A DNA stretch of 64,000 nt from Diploscapter coronatus (lineage: Eukaryota; Nematoda; Chromadorea; Rhabditida; Rhabditidae). The stretch spans positions 15,647,201-15,711,200 of the forward strand of contig OZ038422.1 in the NCBI GenBank assembly GCA_964036155.1. The letters run 5' to 3'. Numbering within the stretch: the first letter of the stretch is position 1; each line of letters opens with the position of its first letter. Made by a program: the position numbers and the translations under genes. This document shows positions 48,044 through 59,167 of this stretch, in pieces. Below the pieces are notes generated by a model. That model was not told the DNA's origin. It searched no databases and saw nothing but the letters and a program-made list of their open reading frames with translations.

Positions 48044-51000
48044 ATGAATAATAGTTCTATTAAACGTATGTCATGTGTATATTTATTAGCTACGAGTTTC
48101 ATTATGATATACATTATATGGTGCGAGGATATAAAGCGAACGGTAGTTTTATTTATAGTTTCTATTCAATTTTTATTTTATATTTCAGGCTTATAATTTA
48201 ATGAGTGACTATAGTAATGAAACATATCAAATAAATAGTGTAAATTCATATTCTGGAGAGTTTAGGTCTTTAGGCTAGTAGTTTCAAATGAGATTTATGG
48301 ATTAAAGTTAAAGTTGCAGATGATTATGGAAATTTTAACGATAGTCCCTTTGATGGGTGCAATTTAGAAGAACTTAATGCTTGGAGTGACGATGTGGCTG
48401 ACGTAATAATAATAATAATCTATATTTATATTTTAAATTAAACACCGATTCTTTAAGTTATTCTATGACGATTATTCGCCCATTGAATCATGCGACGCTC
48501 AATTTTCATATTTGACATATCTAAATAAGCAGCATGTCGTTACAACTTCAGATTATTATATTTGCAGGGCAAGGTAAATTATATCAATTTAATAATATTA
48601 CATATTTATAAATTGTAACTATAGCATATATTATTGCTGAATGTGAGAAGATAGATACTCCATATTCTTTGCAGTTCGCTCTTGTACGAGTCCCGCCCCT
48701 CTATTTTTCTTCGCTTTTCCCGAGAAGCTAAAAGAAAGGCGAGGTGCGTGCAAAAACGAGTTACAAAGAGTATGCAGCATCTACTTTCTCCCATTCCACA
48801 ATATAACATAAATTATATAAACTAAATTAGTACATATGAATTGCCACGATATTTATTTATTAACTAATAGATAAAGGTGTTTACAAGTTGCACTTTATTT
48901 TAAATTTATATTTTAGGTGTTTAATCCGAAAAGATGACCTTCATAACGAATATGGCGAATGGTACGATTTGCCACCGAAAGGGTCATCAAGTAATTCCCT
49001 TGTCAGTACTTAAATTAAGCTTCGTAATATTTTCAAGATCAAACGTTTGATTGTGACATAATCGAATCGAGATGCAAGCCTGATAGCGCTAAATTAAAGG
49101 ACGGCAAATATTTGATCATACCGCAGAAAAATGGTGAGGAAACTTCAAAAATCCTCGAGGAAAACTCGACAGACAACGATGTATACGCCATGTTACATGC
49201 ACAAATTGTTAAGAAGTAACTTTAAAACATAAACATTCTTCATATTTATCATTTAGCAACAATAATACAGCATCGAAAACCCCTAACGGTAAACAATATA
49301 ACGTCATTATAATGCTTCTAGATTCTGTTTCGAATACTCAGTCTATCAGGTCTCTTTATATCAGCTTATGTTTTGGAGCTTAATATTTTAGGACCATACC
49401 GCATACCATGTCCTATCTAAAGGAATCATTCAAAGCCGTAACTTTTCCGTTTATGAATAAAGTCGGACTAAATTCTAGGCCTAATGGGTTTCCTTTCATG
49501 TTTGGTAACTCGAAAAAAAAAATGTTTCAAAAATAAAGAAATTTAGGCTTAACGACAGAAGATGTAATTCGATCAGCATTTGGTATGAAAGATGTTCCAG
49601 CAGATTTAAAACGGGATGAATTTTGCTACCAATTTCTAGATAACTACACTAGTTTGATTCAGGAGTTTAATGAGTACGGGTATAAGGTAGTTGAATTTAA
49701 TCTAATTTTAAGTTCAATATTTTAGTTTAGAGTATGTTCATTGAAGATTGGAAGAGGAATACCTTTATTTGGCCTGATTGTTATGGATTCGAAAAACAAC
49801 CCGGGACACATAGTATGAGGTATTTTTACTTAAAAATTTAAATCATTTGAATTTTTAGTTCATTCCAAGTACATCTATCTAATGACGAAGATAAAGCTCT
49901 TTCGAATACGTATTCCACCAAAAACTGCATTGAAATGTATGTCGATATACTCAAATACACCGAGGAATTCTTGGAGGCTTATTCAGGTAAGTTGAAGTGA
50001 GTTTTTCATTGAAAGTAGAAAATTTTCAAGACTTCCCAAAATTCGCCTTAATTTGGTTGAATGATCTATCTCACGATAGGCCTCACGGAATTAATCATGC
50101 CGATATGACTTTTTTGGATTTTTTGAAAAAGAATCGGAAGATGGTAGGTTTTTTCCAATTTTTAAGAAGAAACTAGTTTTCGAGTTTAGTTGAAAAATTC
50201 CTTCGTGATTTTCATGGCTGACCATGGAATGAGGTTCGGGAAGGTAAATTGATTTTAAAAATCCCAAAAAAAAAATCAAAATTTTAGATAGCCGATACCT
50301 ATACTGGGTCAGTGGAAAACAACAATCCATTTTTCGTTATTTCTGTTCCGGAGGAATTGAGAAACTCTCCGATTTACAAGCTCCTTCAGATGAATTCCGG
50401 GAACCTCCAGACCATTTTTGATACCAGGGCCACTCTTCTAGATATTTTAAAGGTGTGTATGAAATTGAATCAAGAAGAACCAAAATGTTTAGCATCAGCC
50501 TCAAGAGAACTTCGAAGTGACTAATTTCAAGGAAATTTTACCCGACAGTCGTGGAACGTCTTTTCTAAGGGAACAACCGCAACCAAGATCCTGCAAGACA
50601 TTGCCGATCCCATTCCAGTACTGTCTATGTCCTTACAAACTGGTGCCAGTTAAAGAGTAGGGGTTTTCTTTTTAATTTTAAGAAAAAAGGATAATTAATA
50701 AAAATAGTACCACGCAAATTTAATAAGTATACGTATTTTGAGCCAATTAAAAAGGTAATAGCCTACTCATAAAGTAGGGGTTTAGTAATAGAATACTGGA
50801 TATCAAACTTTTCAGCTGAGAAAACTCGTATGATGATAACAATTTTATAGACTTTTTGTCGGTACTATTTTTATTACTGGCAGTACTACAGTACACTATT
50901 TTTTAAAATTATTTGCCAAAAATGAATATTAGAGAGACCATAAAGACCTTCGACTTCGGGAAAATAGCTGTTGACACGATCAATCAGAAGATATCGGATT

Positions 51001-51411
51001 CTACTAACGATACTTCATTATGTTTGAAGTTGGAGTTCGACAAAGTTTGAAGATTCAAGTTTTTAGAGGAAAGTTGAAATTTCAGATTCTGAAGCTAGAA
51101 GCATACGAACCTGAAAACGAGTCCAAAACTTACGTTCTCTCGGTGAGAAGTAAGAAGCCCCAAGAGGGAGAGTTCAAGGTTAGTGGAAAAATCGAGAAAT
51201 CTAACATCTGATTGAAAGAGAGGTTACAATCAAATTCCTAAGATCTTCAAAGTTTCAGATGCTTCTGCGAAGATACGACAATGAAGTCAAAGTGGTCGAC
51301 TCCATCGATCGGATCAACAAGTACGGCGAGGCAGGTGACTGCGCCCCGCAAGAAATCGAACGATTCTGCTACTGTCTGACGGAGAAAGCCACGGAGAAAC
51401 CGAGCAAATGA
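48044..51411 (+). CDS. DUF229 family sulfatase-like extracellular protein
   Basis: About 680 aa on some 18 exons. A start at 48044 gives a hydrophobic type II anchor (CVYLLATSFIMIYIIWC), then a Cys-rich N-terminal region, then the DUF229 core: VIIMLLDSVSNTQSIRTIPHT, NSRPNGFPFMFG, WPDCYGFEKQP, WLNDLSHDRPHG and FMADHGMRFGK. LDSVS, HD and ADHG are the alkaline-phosphatase/sulfatase-fold metal positions conserved in this family. A Cys-rich end (CKTLPIPFQYCLC) is followed through a GTAGGG donor by a C-terminal module (RINKYGEAGDC...FCYC) ending at the TGA at 51409-51411. Nearly all junctions are GT-AG in phase. The first one has two possible donors (GTGTAAATT in phase, or the better GTAAATTC out of phase). 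The enzymatic activity of DUF229 proteins is not established. They are expected at the cell surface or secreted. Confidence 0.95.
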
Positions 51412-51432
51412 TCTATATCACAGTTATATCTG

Positions 51433-51544
51433 GCTCCTAGAAAAAGGCACCACTTTTGCCTATCTTTTTTTCTTTCCCTCATACTATTTCTCAGAAAAAG
51501 TGGTGCCTTTTTCTAACTGGTGTTCCGGTGCCTTTCTCTATGAG
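51433..51544. repeat. Short foldback repeat, copy 1
   Basis: GGCTCCTAGAAAAAGGCACCACTTTT at the left pairs with AAAAGTGGTGCCTTTTTCTA ending at 51515. A further partial end CTTTCTCTATGAGCC finishes at about 51544. The same family occurs at 55985-56069. It lies in the 3' UTR region of the DUF229 gene. Confidence 0.8.
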
Positions 51545-51613
51545 CCTTATATCTTAAGTTCTAACATTTAGGCATAGGTGTATTATGTGCTAAAATTACC
51601 TCTAAGATGTTTC

Positions 51614-51619
51614 AATAAA
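51614..51619 (+). terminator. Poly(A) signal of the DUF229 gene
   Basis: AATAAA on the plus strand about 200 nt after the stop at 51411, with only repeat sequence between. Confidence 0.55.
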
Positions 51620-51652
51620 TTCTTTTCTTCAAATTTCTTTCCATAAAAATTC

Positions 51653-51658
51653 TTTATT
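51653..51658 (-). terminator. Poly(A) signal of the minus-strand gene ending at 51705
   Basis: AATAAA on the minus strand (TTTATT on plus), 47 nt downstream of the TAA at 51705-51707. It lies only about 35 bp from the opposing signal of the DUF229 gene. Confidence 0.5.
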
Positions 51659-51704
51659 TCGCTTCGCCGGCATGAAAAACAAGAAGATCACTGCCAAAAA
51701 GAGT

Positions 51705-51834
51705 TTAGCTCTTGCGCTTTTTTCTTCTGAGGTATGGGTTGGACGGCTCGGAGTTAGAGCTGTAGCCACCTCTGATTGGGACTTCTCCTCCTCCATTATT
51801 GCCCTTATCATCTGGATTGTTGCTCATCAACACT
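51705..51834 (-). CDS. Terminal exon of a small Gly/Asn/Ser-rich basic-tailed protein
   Basis: After a strong acceptor (GATTTTTTAG, minus strand) the frame reads VLMSNNPDDKGNNGGGEVP..., then GGYSSNSEPSNPYL, ending RRKKRKS-stop at 51705-51707. A minus-strand AATAAA follows 47 nt on. It could be the last exon of a longer gene whose upstream exons I cannot place in 51.8-53.4 kb, or a tiny 41-codon gene starting at the internal ATG with the acceptor used for trans-splicing. The basic tail resembles a nuclear-localisation or polybasic membrane-binding motif. The family is not recognised. Confidence 0.48.
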
Positions 51835-53734
51835 CTAAAAAATCAACGACAAATGGAAATTGGTGATTTGAACATCCAATCTTTTTCTTTAGATCCATAG
51901 AAATATCTTGACTCTTGCCTTTCAGAAACGTTCATGATTGAAAATTACAAAATCATCACTCACTCGGACAATATTTTATATGAAAAGTATTGATCTCCTA
52001 AAATTTACGAAACATGAAAATTAAATTGGCCTTTGCCCTTTAGTTTTTCAATTGCCTTCTTTCTTTGATATTGAGATTCGAAAATTATTTATGACTAGAT
52101 TCATATCAACATTGGAATTATTCATTTTGAAAGGAATAGTGAAAAGCCATATTCTAAGATAAATTGTAGGATTATAAATCAATTTTTAAAATAAGTTCTG
52201 GACTTGTCAGAAGATTTAGAAATACCTTAAAACAGGAATATTGGCAATTAGATGTACGATAGAATGGAAATGAGAGGATTAATATATTTTCATGACTATC
52301 CTTCAACATTCATCATGCCTTGTTGTTGTTATTTAATTCGGAAATTAAGAAACTCACGAGTTTTACATTATTATGATCGCAATTTACTTGCAATTGCTAG
52401 CCCGGATTTTATCTAATTATCTAATACATTATGTATCGGTCTAAATCGAATTCAACATAGTTACAATTTAACTCGTAATTAATTAATTTCATCGTCTTAT
52501 TTGATCGTGCAGCCTTGTATTTTCACTTAATTTGTAATATTTCACAGATTGCGTGAATAAAAAATTTCACTAGTTTATGTTTGAGGTTTCGAGATAATTA
52601 GTTATCTCTAGAAAAAAAGTTATTTTGTTTTTTTTATCTTCTATTTTCGCAATCTTTCTTTCGCGATATTATGATTTGAGAAATCATTTATGACAGAATT
52701 AAGATAAACAACGTGAAATATTAAATTTCTAGAGAATAATGGTAGAAAATTATTCTTATTCAAGGAAAATTTTAAAGTGGAAAATCACTTATTGAAGAAT
52801 ATCTCTCCGAGAGTAATCGAAAATGCCTATTAAACCATAAAGTTCGAGATAAAATTTAGAATACGATTTCACATAGCTTGATCACATTTTGAATAGAAAG
52901 TAACATAAATCAGTGTTAATCGGCATATGATTTTCGCTGTTATAAATCGAATAAAAACATTTATAGCTAGTTCACTTTCGTGGAGCTAATAAAGTCGAAA
53001 ATCTAAATTCTCAAAGTGCGAAAATGGAATTAAGATAAGAAAATTAATACTCTCCACGCTTTTCTAAGTTGTAAAGTTCGAGCTTGGCTTTTACTATACA
53101 TGAAATGCACTTAATTTCTACCAACATGGTCAACTATAAATACTTACTTCTATCACATAAAATATCGCGGTTATCTCAAAATTGTCATACAATTAGCGAT
53201 AGAAGATTTTATGGGAAGAGATGATTGATATTGGATATTCCAGTCATGATTTTTGGGGTCTATGGTGGCACTCATCCATCCAATTCCCCCTGAGGTGAAG
53301 GGAAGATTCCCGGACCCTCGAGGGAGAGAGGTCCGAGGAAAAGGTGAGAAGAATACCACCACTGACTTTTGCTACATTTTAATATTTGCCGTTATAATTA
53401 TTCATTTTTCTAATTTATGATTCTACGCATTCAATTGAAAATCTTGAATCAACAATCCAAAATTCCGTATGTTTTCTTTCGACAAGGTGGCGATCACAAC
53501 CAAAGGCCAAACATTTTCGAATAATTTATTGCCCTTTGGTCTATGGATTCGAAAATTCAAGGGTCGAGCTAGAAAAAATTAATTAAATCGTTCAATTCGA
53601 TCGAGATTATTTATAATTTCAGGGGAATATGAATAAATAATCGGGGCGGTTTAACAGAATGGGGGCGAAAAGATAATATTCCGATCATTCGGGGGAAATT
53701 GAAGAAGGAGAAGGAGGTTATGAAATATCAGCAC
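51835..53734. other. AT-rich gap with one ambiguous GC-rich exon-like patch
   Basis: Mostly AT-rich sequence with nothing supported. At 53261-53361 a GC-rich patch is open on both strands: plus strand ATGGTGGCACTCATCCATCC ... GGAAAAG followed by GTGAGAAG (a perfect donor), and minus strand a Gly/Pro/Ser-rich frame. I cannot decide which, if either, is coding. No partner exon was found in phase. Confidence 0.35.
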
Positions 53735-53742
53735 TATAAATA
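53735..53742 (+). promoter_or_regulatory. TATA box of the C6-mucin gene
   Basis: TATAAATA on the plus strand, 60 bp upstream of the ATG at 53795. It leaves room for a start site near 53765 and a short 5' UTR. Confidence 0.6.
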
Positions 53743-53794
53743 AGCGATCTTTAGTTAGATCGTCCGTTGTGAAATCGGCAAATAGCTCATTGCC

Positions 53795-56700
53795 ATGAGA
53801 TATTTGTCGATAACAGCCAGTATTCTATTCTGGATATTAATATCATCAATAGACGGCGGAATCTATGGAGGATATGAAGCTCAGGTCAGTAATATTGTTA
53901 TTCTTGAAGATTACCCAAGTATTAAGAGCAATACTTGAGTAATATACGATGCTGTCAGCATCGATAATCAACTAGAGTTGAAAAAGTTGTAATTATCGGA
54001 GGTGTAAATGCAAAAATGAGGCAAACTGCACTGCTCTCAGAAAAATTGACCGGACGAATGGCAGTATGATAGCCGCCCGGCTTCCGAGCGGTTACCGGGC
54101 GGCTATCACACTGCCGTTCGTCCGGTCAATTCTTTGTTAGTGTTCTTTGCTGCACAATTTACAGTAAAGTACAATGCAGTTTGGAGATTGTTGTGCAATC
54201 TGAAAAGGAAAACATTAGCAAAAAATCTTCAACGAATACTAGCAAATCATCAGCTCTGTTGTTTATCAAAACATCGAATTTATACGAGGTCAGCACTCAC
54301 CATAAAGCCCAGTGAGAGGAAAGTATTCTTTTTGTTGCATACTGTTCGCTACATCTTTCAACAGTATGTAACACGAAGAATACTGAGCATCAGCTAGACT
54401 TTGCAGTGTATGCAGATCTCATAAGTTTTTACCCTTCGATGTTAATGAATTTGAGTGGTTAAATAAATTATTACTGATAACTTTGAATGATAAATTATGA
54501 TGAGTAATTATATCATCCAAAATAATAGAATTTTCGAAAATGGAAGTGGCTTCTATTTAGCTGTAATAGAAGTATTCAATAATTGATGATAAATTATTTA
54601 GTTCCTCAATTACAGTTAGATAGGAGCTAGTTTATTTATCGAAATTATAGTCCCCTTAGGTGAAGAAACATTCCTTCATAAACGGTAAAAGTTTGTTAGA
54701 GAGACGAGAATGGTCGGATCAGTTCTCCAAGCGAATCTTTATGTTGTCACATTCCCCACTGTTTAAAATATATATTTTCATGTAGTGTCTTCGCTTTGAG
54801 TGAATAATGTTTTCCTTACGCTAATTTTAGAATGCTGATACTGGCGGCGATTCATATAGTGGAGGCAACTCACATGACAATGGCTATGAAGAATACAATG
54901 CACCACAAAGCTACATCGAAGACGACATCTACGAGGAATATTCGATGTCTTCCGAGTCATCTGGATCGTCGTCGTCGAGCGAATCGAAAGAAATTAGTAA
55001 GTTCTACAAGTATTTATAAAATTCAGAATTCCTGCAATTGGCCATATGAAACTTTCAGCATAAATAATTTTAGAATGTAAAAAATGTACTGCTGTGAAGA
55101 TCCTGGACCTGCTAAGCGATGGCTTGCCAGACGGGTTCTACGAATTTCCGCCTGTATTCAAGTAAACTTTCGCTTTTTACTGGATAATAAAAACTTGATT
55201 CATTATGAATGTATTTTTGCGAAAATAGAGATCAAAATAAGGTTAAACATCAACTTTATTCCAGAAAAGAGTTTTGCAAATATCCGAATAATGTTCTTTC
55301 CAATGATAAATGAATTTTTCACTGATTAAATTTGGTGAAACTTTTGAATCACTCACTATGCCAATATTTCCTTTTTACGTTGCAAATTTAGATACATCAA
55401 GAAGAATGGCTGCAAAGCTGTAAAAATATCATGCATAGGCAACTCTCCTTCGGAACTCGTTGTCAATAATCCGAAAGGCACTGGAGACAGTTCGAATCAG
55501 CCATATCCTGGAGCAAGGGTATTTTTTACTTTTTTACATCTAGGTTGAGCTAAAAAGTTAGCATCGTCTGTTTTATATTTGCTAGTTCTTCCATTTATGG
55601 TATGCATATTCAGATGAAACTTTTCACTTTTATGATTAGTTTATCCTAATAGTTCTACAAAATCTTTACCAGATCAGTTTATCACGAATGATTGAAAGAG
55701 TATAAAGAGGAAAAAAACCAGTGATGCAAAATCACTGAGAGTCGCTCTAACATTCAACATAATAGGTTGTTTCGCGTGGAACTTCAGTCAGAGTATTGGC
55801 CAAATGTAATGAGAACGGAAAATGGGTCGTAAAGGATTGGAAGAACTTGCTAATCATTTTCGACCATGCGGTGTGCGTCGTTCGAGCCAACGCTACAACT
55901 CCAGGTTTGATAATTTGATTTGATTTTTGGAAATCTCACCAATTCATCGATAGACCAGCTTGTAAAAATGCTCTATTAAGTCCGGCTCATAGAAAGAGAC
56001 ACCGATGTTTTTTCTTCTCTTAACTCCCATACTATTTCTTAGAAAAAGCAGTGTCTTTTTCTAGGAGCCATTTTGAAGCATTATGACCATTTATTTCTTG
56101 AATTTCAAAAGAAATGGACATTGTTTTGTTATCGAAAATATGAAAACGATGACAAGAATAGTTCGAAAACATTGCTACGCTAGTGAAAACGTTTTTCAAC
56201 AATAATTTTAGTGTTAGCAACAACCCTTGAAATAATAACTGAATTAACAACTCAAACAAACCCAGGAATCACTTCGACGGCAAAAGTCACCACTACGCGA
56301 CAAGCTACTAGTACACCGCAGGCCACTACTACATCGCAGGCCACTACTAATCGACCAAGCAGATCCACGTCTAGACCATCGAGCAGCAGCACGCCTAGAT
56401 CATCAACCAACACGCCTAGATCATCAACCAACACGCCTAGCTCATCAAGCATTTCGACCTCCAGATCCGAGACAACCAGTTCCAGCCATAGGCCGGAGAC
56501 AACCAGCGGAACACAAAGATCCGAGACAACAAGTTCCAGTCCAAATCCATCAACCAACACGCCTAGATCATCAAGCATTTCGACCTCCAGACCCGAGACA
56601 ACCAGTACTAGCCATAGACCGGAGGGAACCACTTCGACCTCCAGACCAAAGGGAAGCACTTCGACAAGTTCTGGCACTACGCAAAATCCAACCACGACCG

Positions 56701-58113
56701 GAATCACTTCATCGAGTTCTGGGACATCCAGACAGACATCGTCGACGGGAGTTAGTTCTCCAAATTCCCCAACAACTACGCAAAATCCAACCACGACCGG
56801 AGTCAGCGTTTCACATTCTCCAACGACAACACAACAGAAATCTTCGACCGGAGTCAGCTTTTCAAATGGTCCAACGACTACGCAAAATCCAACCACGACC
56901 GGAATCACTTCATCGAATTCTGGGACATCCAGACAGACATCGACGACGACGGGTATTCGATTTAAATGAATAGTCGCTTTTTATTTGAGAAATTTTAGTC
57001 TCACCCACTCGAACGAGTTCTCAGCCGTCGTCAACCGGTATCTGATTTAAATGCATATTCACTTTTTATTTGGTAAATTTCAGTCTCTTCAAGCTCTGGG
57101 ACGTCCAGACAGACATCGACGACGGGAGTTAGTTCTCCAAATTCCCCAACAACTACGCAAAATCCAACCACGACCGGAGTCAGCGTTTCACATTCTCCAA
57201 CGACAACACAACAGAAATCTTCGACCGGAGTCAGCTTTTCAAATGGTCCAACGACTACGCAAAATCCAACCACGACCGGAATCACTTCATCGAATTCTGG
57301 GACATCCAGACAGACATCGACGACGACGGGTATTCGATTTAAATGAATAGTCGCTTTTTATTTGAGAAATTTTAGTCTCACCCACTCGAACGAGTTCTCA
57401 GCCGTCGTCAACCGGTATCTGATTTAAATGCATATTCACTTTTTATTTGGTAAATTTCAGTCTCTTCAAGCTCTGGGACGTCCAGACAGACATCGACGAC
57501 GGGAGTTAGTTCTCCAAATTCCCCAACAACTACGCAAAATCCAACCACGACCGGAGTCAGCGTTTCACATTCTCCAACGACAACACAACAGAAATCTTCG
57601 ACCGGAGTCAGCTTTTCAAATGGTCCAACGACTACGCAAAATCCAACCACGACCGGAATCACTTCATTGAGTCCTGGGACGTCCAGACAAACATCGACGA
57701 CGGGAGTTAGTTCTCCAAATTCCCCAACAACTACGCAAAATCCAACATCGACCGGAGTCAGTGTTTCAAGTTCTGGAACGTCCAGACAGACATCGTCGAC
57801 ATCTAGCCGACCTGAAGCATCCTCAACATCTAACCGACCGGGAGAATCCACCACATCAAATCGGCCGGAAGCATCTTCGACCTCGAATCCATCAGGAAGT
57901 ACTGTGTCCAACTCACCCAGCGGCTCAACCTCGAATCCATCAGGAAGTACTGTATCCAACTCACCCAGCGGCTCAACCTCGAATCCATCAGGAAGTACTG
58001 TATCCAACTCACCCGGCGGCTCAACCTCGAATGCCCCGGGAAGTACTGTATCCAACTCACCCAGCGGTTCTACATCGAATCCACCAGGAAGCAGTTCTAG
58101 TCCTAACTCATAA
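53795..58113 (+). CDS. Secreted C6-domain protein with long mucin-like Ser/Thr region
   Basis: The ten exons sum to 2328 nt (775 aa) and all junctions are GT-AG in phase. Exons: 53795-53884, 54831-54996, 55074-55161, 55392-55518, 55766-55904, 56212-56952, 56999-57037, 57084-57329, 57376-57414, 57461-58113. A signal peptide (MRYLSITASILFWILISSIDG) is followed by an acidic Ser/Tyr/Gly-rich linker. A nematode C6 domain (PF01681 type) has its six Cys in KCKKC, NGCKAVKISC, LAKCNENGKW and AVCVV. About 500 residues of Ser/Thr/Pro repeats then follow, dense in likely O-glycan sites, with units such as TTTQNPTTTG and SNPSGSTVSNSPSG. No membrane anchor is seen, so it is probably secreted to cuticle, gut or surface coat. 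Exons 7-10 include a perfect 377-bp tandem duplication. Intron 1 (946 nt) carries two strong hairpins. Confidence 0.93.
54044..54131 (+). ncRNA. Pre-miRNA-sized perfect hairpin in intron 1
   Basis: 37-nt arms (54044-54080 and 54095-54131) pair at 35 of 37 positions around a 14-nt loop. The stem is GC-rich (AATTGACCGGACGAA... / ...TTCGTCCGGTCAATT) in AT-rich surroundings. One of the two differences is a G-U wobble in plus-strand RNA. The 88-nt size fits a microRNA precursor, but the near-perfect stem also fits a tiny foldback transposon. No expression evidence is available. Confidence 0.4.
54322..54384 (+). ncRNA. Second pre-miRNA-like hairpin in intron 1
   Basis: 25-nt arms (54322-54346 AGTATTCTTTTTGTTGCATAC..., 54360-54384) around a 13-nt loop. 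There are 22 Watson-Crick pairs, two G-U wobbles and one mismatch when read as plus-strand RNA. It sits about 190 nt downstream of the first hairpin in the same intron and is shorter than most pre-miRNAs. Candidate only. Confidence 0.35.
55985..56069. repeat. Short foldback repeat, copy 2
   Basis: GGCTCATAGAAAGAGACACCG pairs with GCAGTGTCTTTTTCTAGGAGCC. The spacer CTCCCATACTATTTCT matches copy 1 at 51433-51544. It is located in an intron of the C6-mucin gene. Degraded relatives may lie at about 58465-58520 (AAAGACACCG, TAGACACCG). Confidence 0.8.
56745..57664 (+). repeat. 377-bp tandem repeat spanning mucin exons and introns, about 2.4 units
   Basis: Identical landmarks recur exactly 377 bp apart, such as the donor GTATTCGATTTAAATG at 56953 and 57330. 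The unit contains parts of two exons, one full 39-nt exon and two short introns. I see no difference between the full copies, including introns, which points to a very recent duplication or gene conversion. Confidence 0.95.
57883..58107 (+). repeat. 48-bp coding minisatellite
   Basis: The anchor TCGAATCCATCAGG recurs at 57883, 57931 and 57979, with variants at 58027 and 58075, a 48-bp period. It encodes a 16-residue unit SNPSGSTVSNSPSGST near the C-terminus of the mucin. Confidence 0.9.
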
Positions 58114-58620
58114 GGTAAAGTTCACTTAGGCCCTTGTTCTAACGAACATTTTTTTCTTCTTCTAAAATGTTCCCCTTTTGGGGAACGGGTTCAAAGAACA
58201 CTCCTCCTGCACTGCTATCAATAATCTGTCTTAACCTTCAGAGTGATAGCTTGGTGTTGGCCCCACCCTCTTGGCTGGCTCTGGCTCTTTCATTCAGTTG
58301 CTTTGCAAAGTGGAGACAATCTTTTGTGTATAGTTCTTGTGTTTTTGATAATTGTATTGAAATAAAACCGTTTTTTACACCTTTTCGTACCTTTTAACAG
58401 TTTTGCATTGATTGGCTCGGCCCCCTGTATTATACACCGTTGGAAGATCGTCACCGTCCGTAAAAGACACCGTTTTCTGTCTTCTCTAATTTTTGGTCAA
58501 TCTGTAATAGACACCGCCGATTGCCTCATTATTGCGCCAATTTCGTTACGCCAGGAACTTGTACTAGTCACCGGATTTCAAAAATAGCATATTTCGACGG
58601 AGAAATTTGCCATTTCCTTA
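58114..58620. other. 3' flank of the mucin gene
   Basis: Non-coding sequence downstream of the TAA at 58111-58113. AATAAAA near 58361 could be the poly(A) signal. Degraded foldback-repeat fragments lie at about 58465-58520. Confidence 0.4.
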
Positions 58621-59167
58621 AATTTTCGACCCCATCTAGCACTAACTTACCATCGACTCCATCCAGCAGCCAGAATCCAACGACAAAATCCACTATCATA
58701 TCAAGTACCCAGAACCCAACAACGACTAGAGCTTCAAGGACGATCGTGTCCTCCACAGTGATATCTCAGCAATCCTCGACTACTGGTATCTGATTTAAAT
58801 TAATAGATTTTTGAAAGAATTTTAGATTCGGCAGCAGTTGTAGCTCAACAACCTCCGGTACTACTACGAGCATCACGTCACCGAGTAAGTATCAGAGCAA
58901 GTTGACTGATAGAATGTTCAATAATTCACAAATAAATATTTTCGCATGAGCATAATAATCCCAATATCCTACTGTTTGAATCGAACTAATTCTTTTCAAT
59001 CTCAGGTCCAAGTGTATTCTCAAGCTCGACTTCGCAATACTCGAGCACAATAAAAAGTAGATCTGAAATTCCAACGTCACAGCAATCAACTTCTACGGCT
59101 ACGAATTCACCAACATCAATTCTCGATTACGATTGGAATCAGCGTTTCAAATGCTCATCCTCGAACG
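58621..59167 (+). pseudogene. Decayed mucin exons downstream of the C6-mucin gene
   Basis: Three Ser/Thr-rich segments (about 58629-58785, 58826-58884, 59006-59167) resemble the mucin exons. The introns start GTATCTGATTTAAAT and GTATTCGG, closely matching the introns inside the 377-bp repeat. The first segment follows AATTTTCG where the intact copies have AATTTTAG, so its acceptor is lost. The second segment is out of phase with the first when read as Ser/Thr-rich. They look like relics of earlier exon-intron duplications, though use as alternative terminal exons cannot be ruled out. Confidence 0.55.

Noticed and set aside
48200..48300. Splice anomaly at the second junction of the DUF229 gene
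   Set aside because: A nearby donor (GTGTAAATT) keeps phase with the WIKVKVADD exon, so a canonical solution is available.
50922..51411. Separate small gene starting at ATG 50922 after the DUF229 stop-like TAG
   Set aside because: A GTAGGG donor overlapping the TAG joins in phase to an AG within that ATG exon, and the C-terminal Cys module fits the DUF229 family. It is treated as one gene.
56252..58055. Long minus-strand open frames opposite the mucin exons
   Set aside because: They are shadows of the Ser/Thr repeat codons. The reverse complement of such repeats rarely contains stops.
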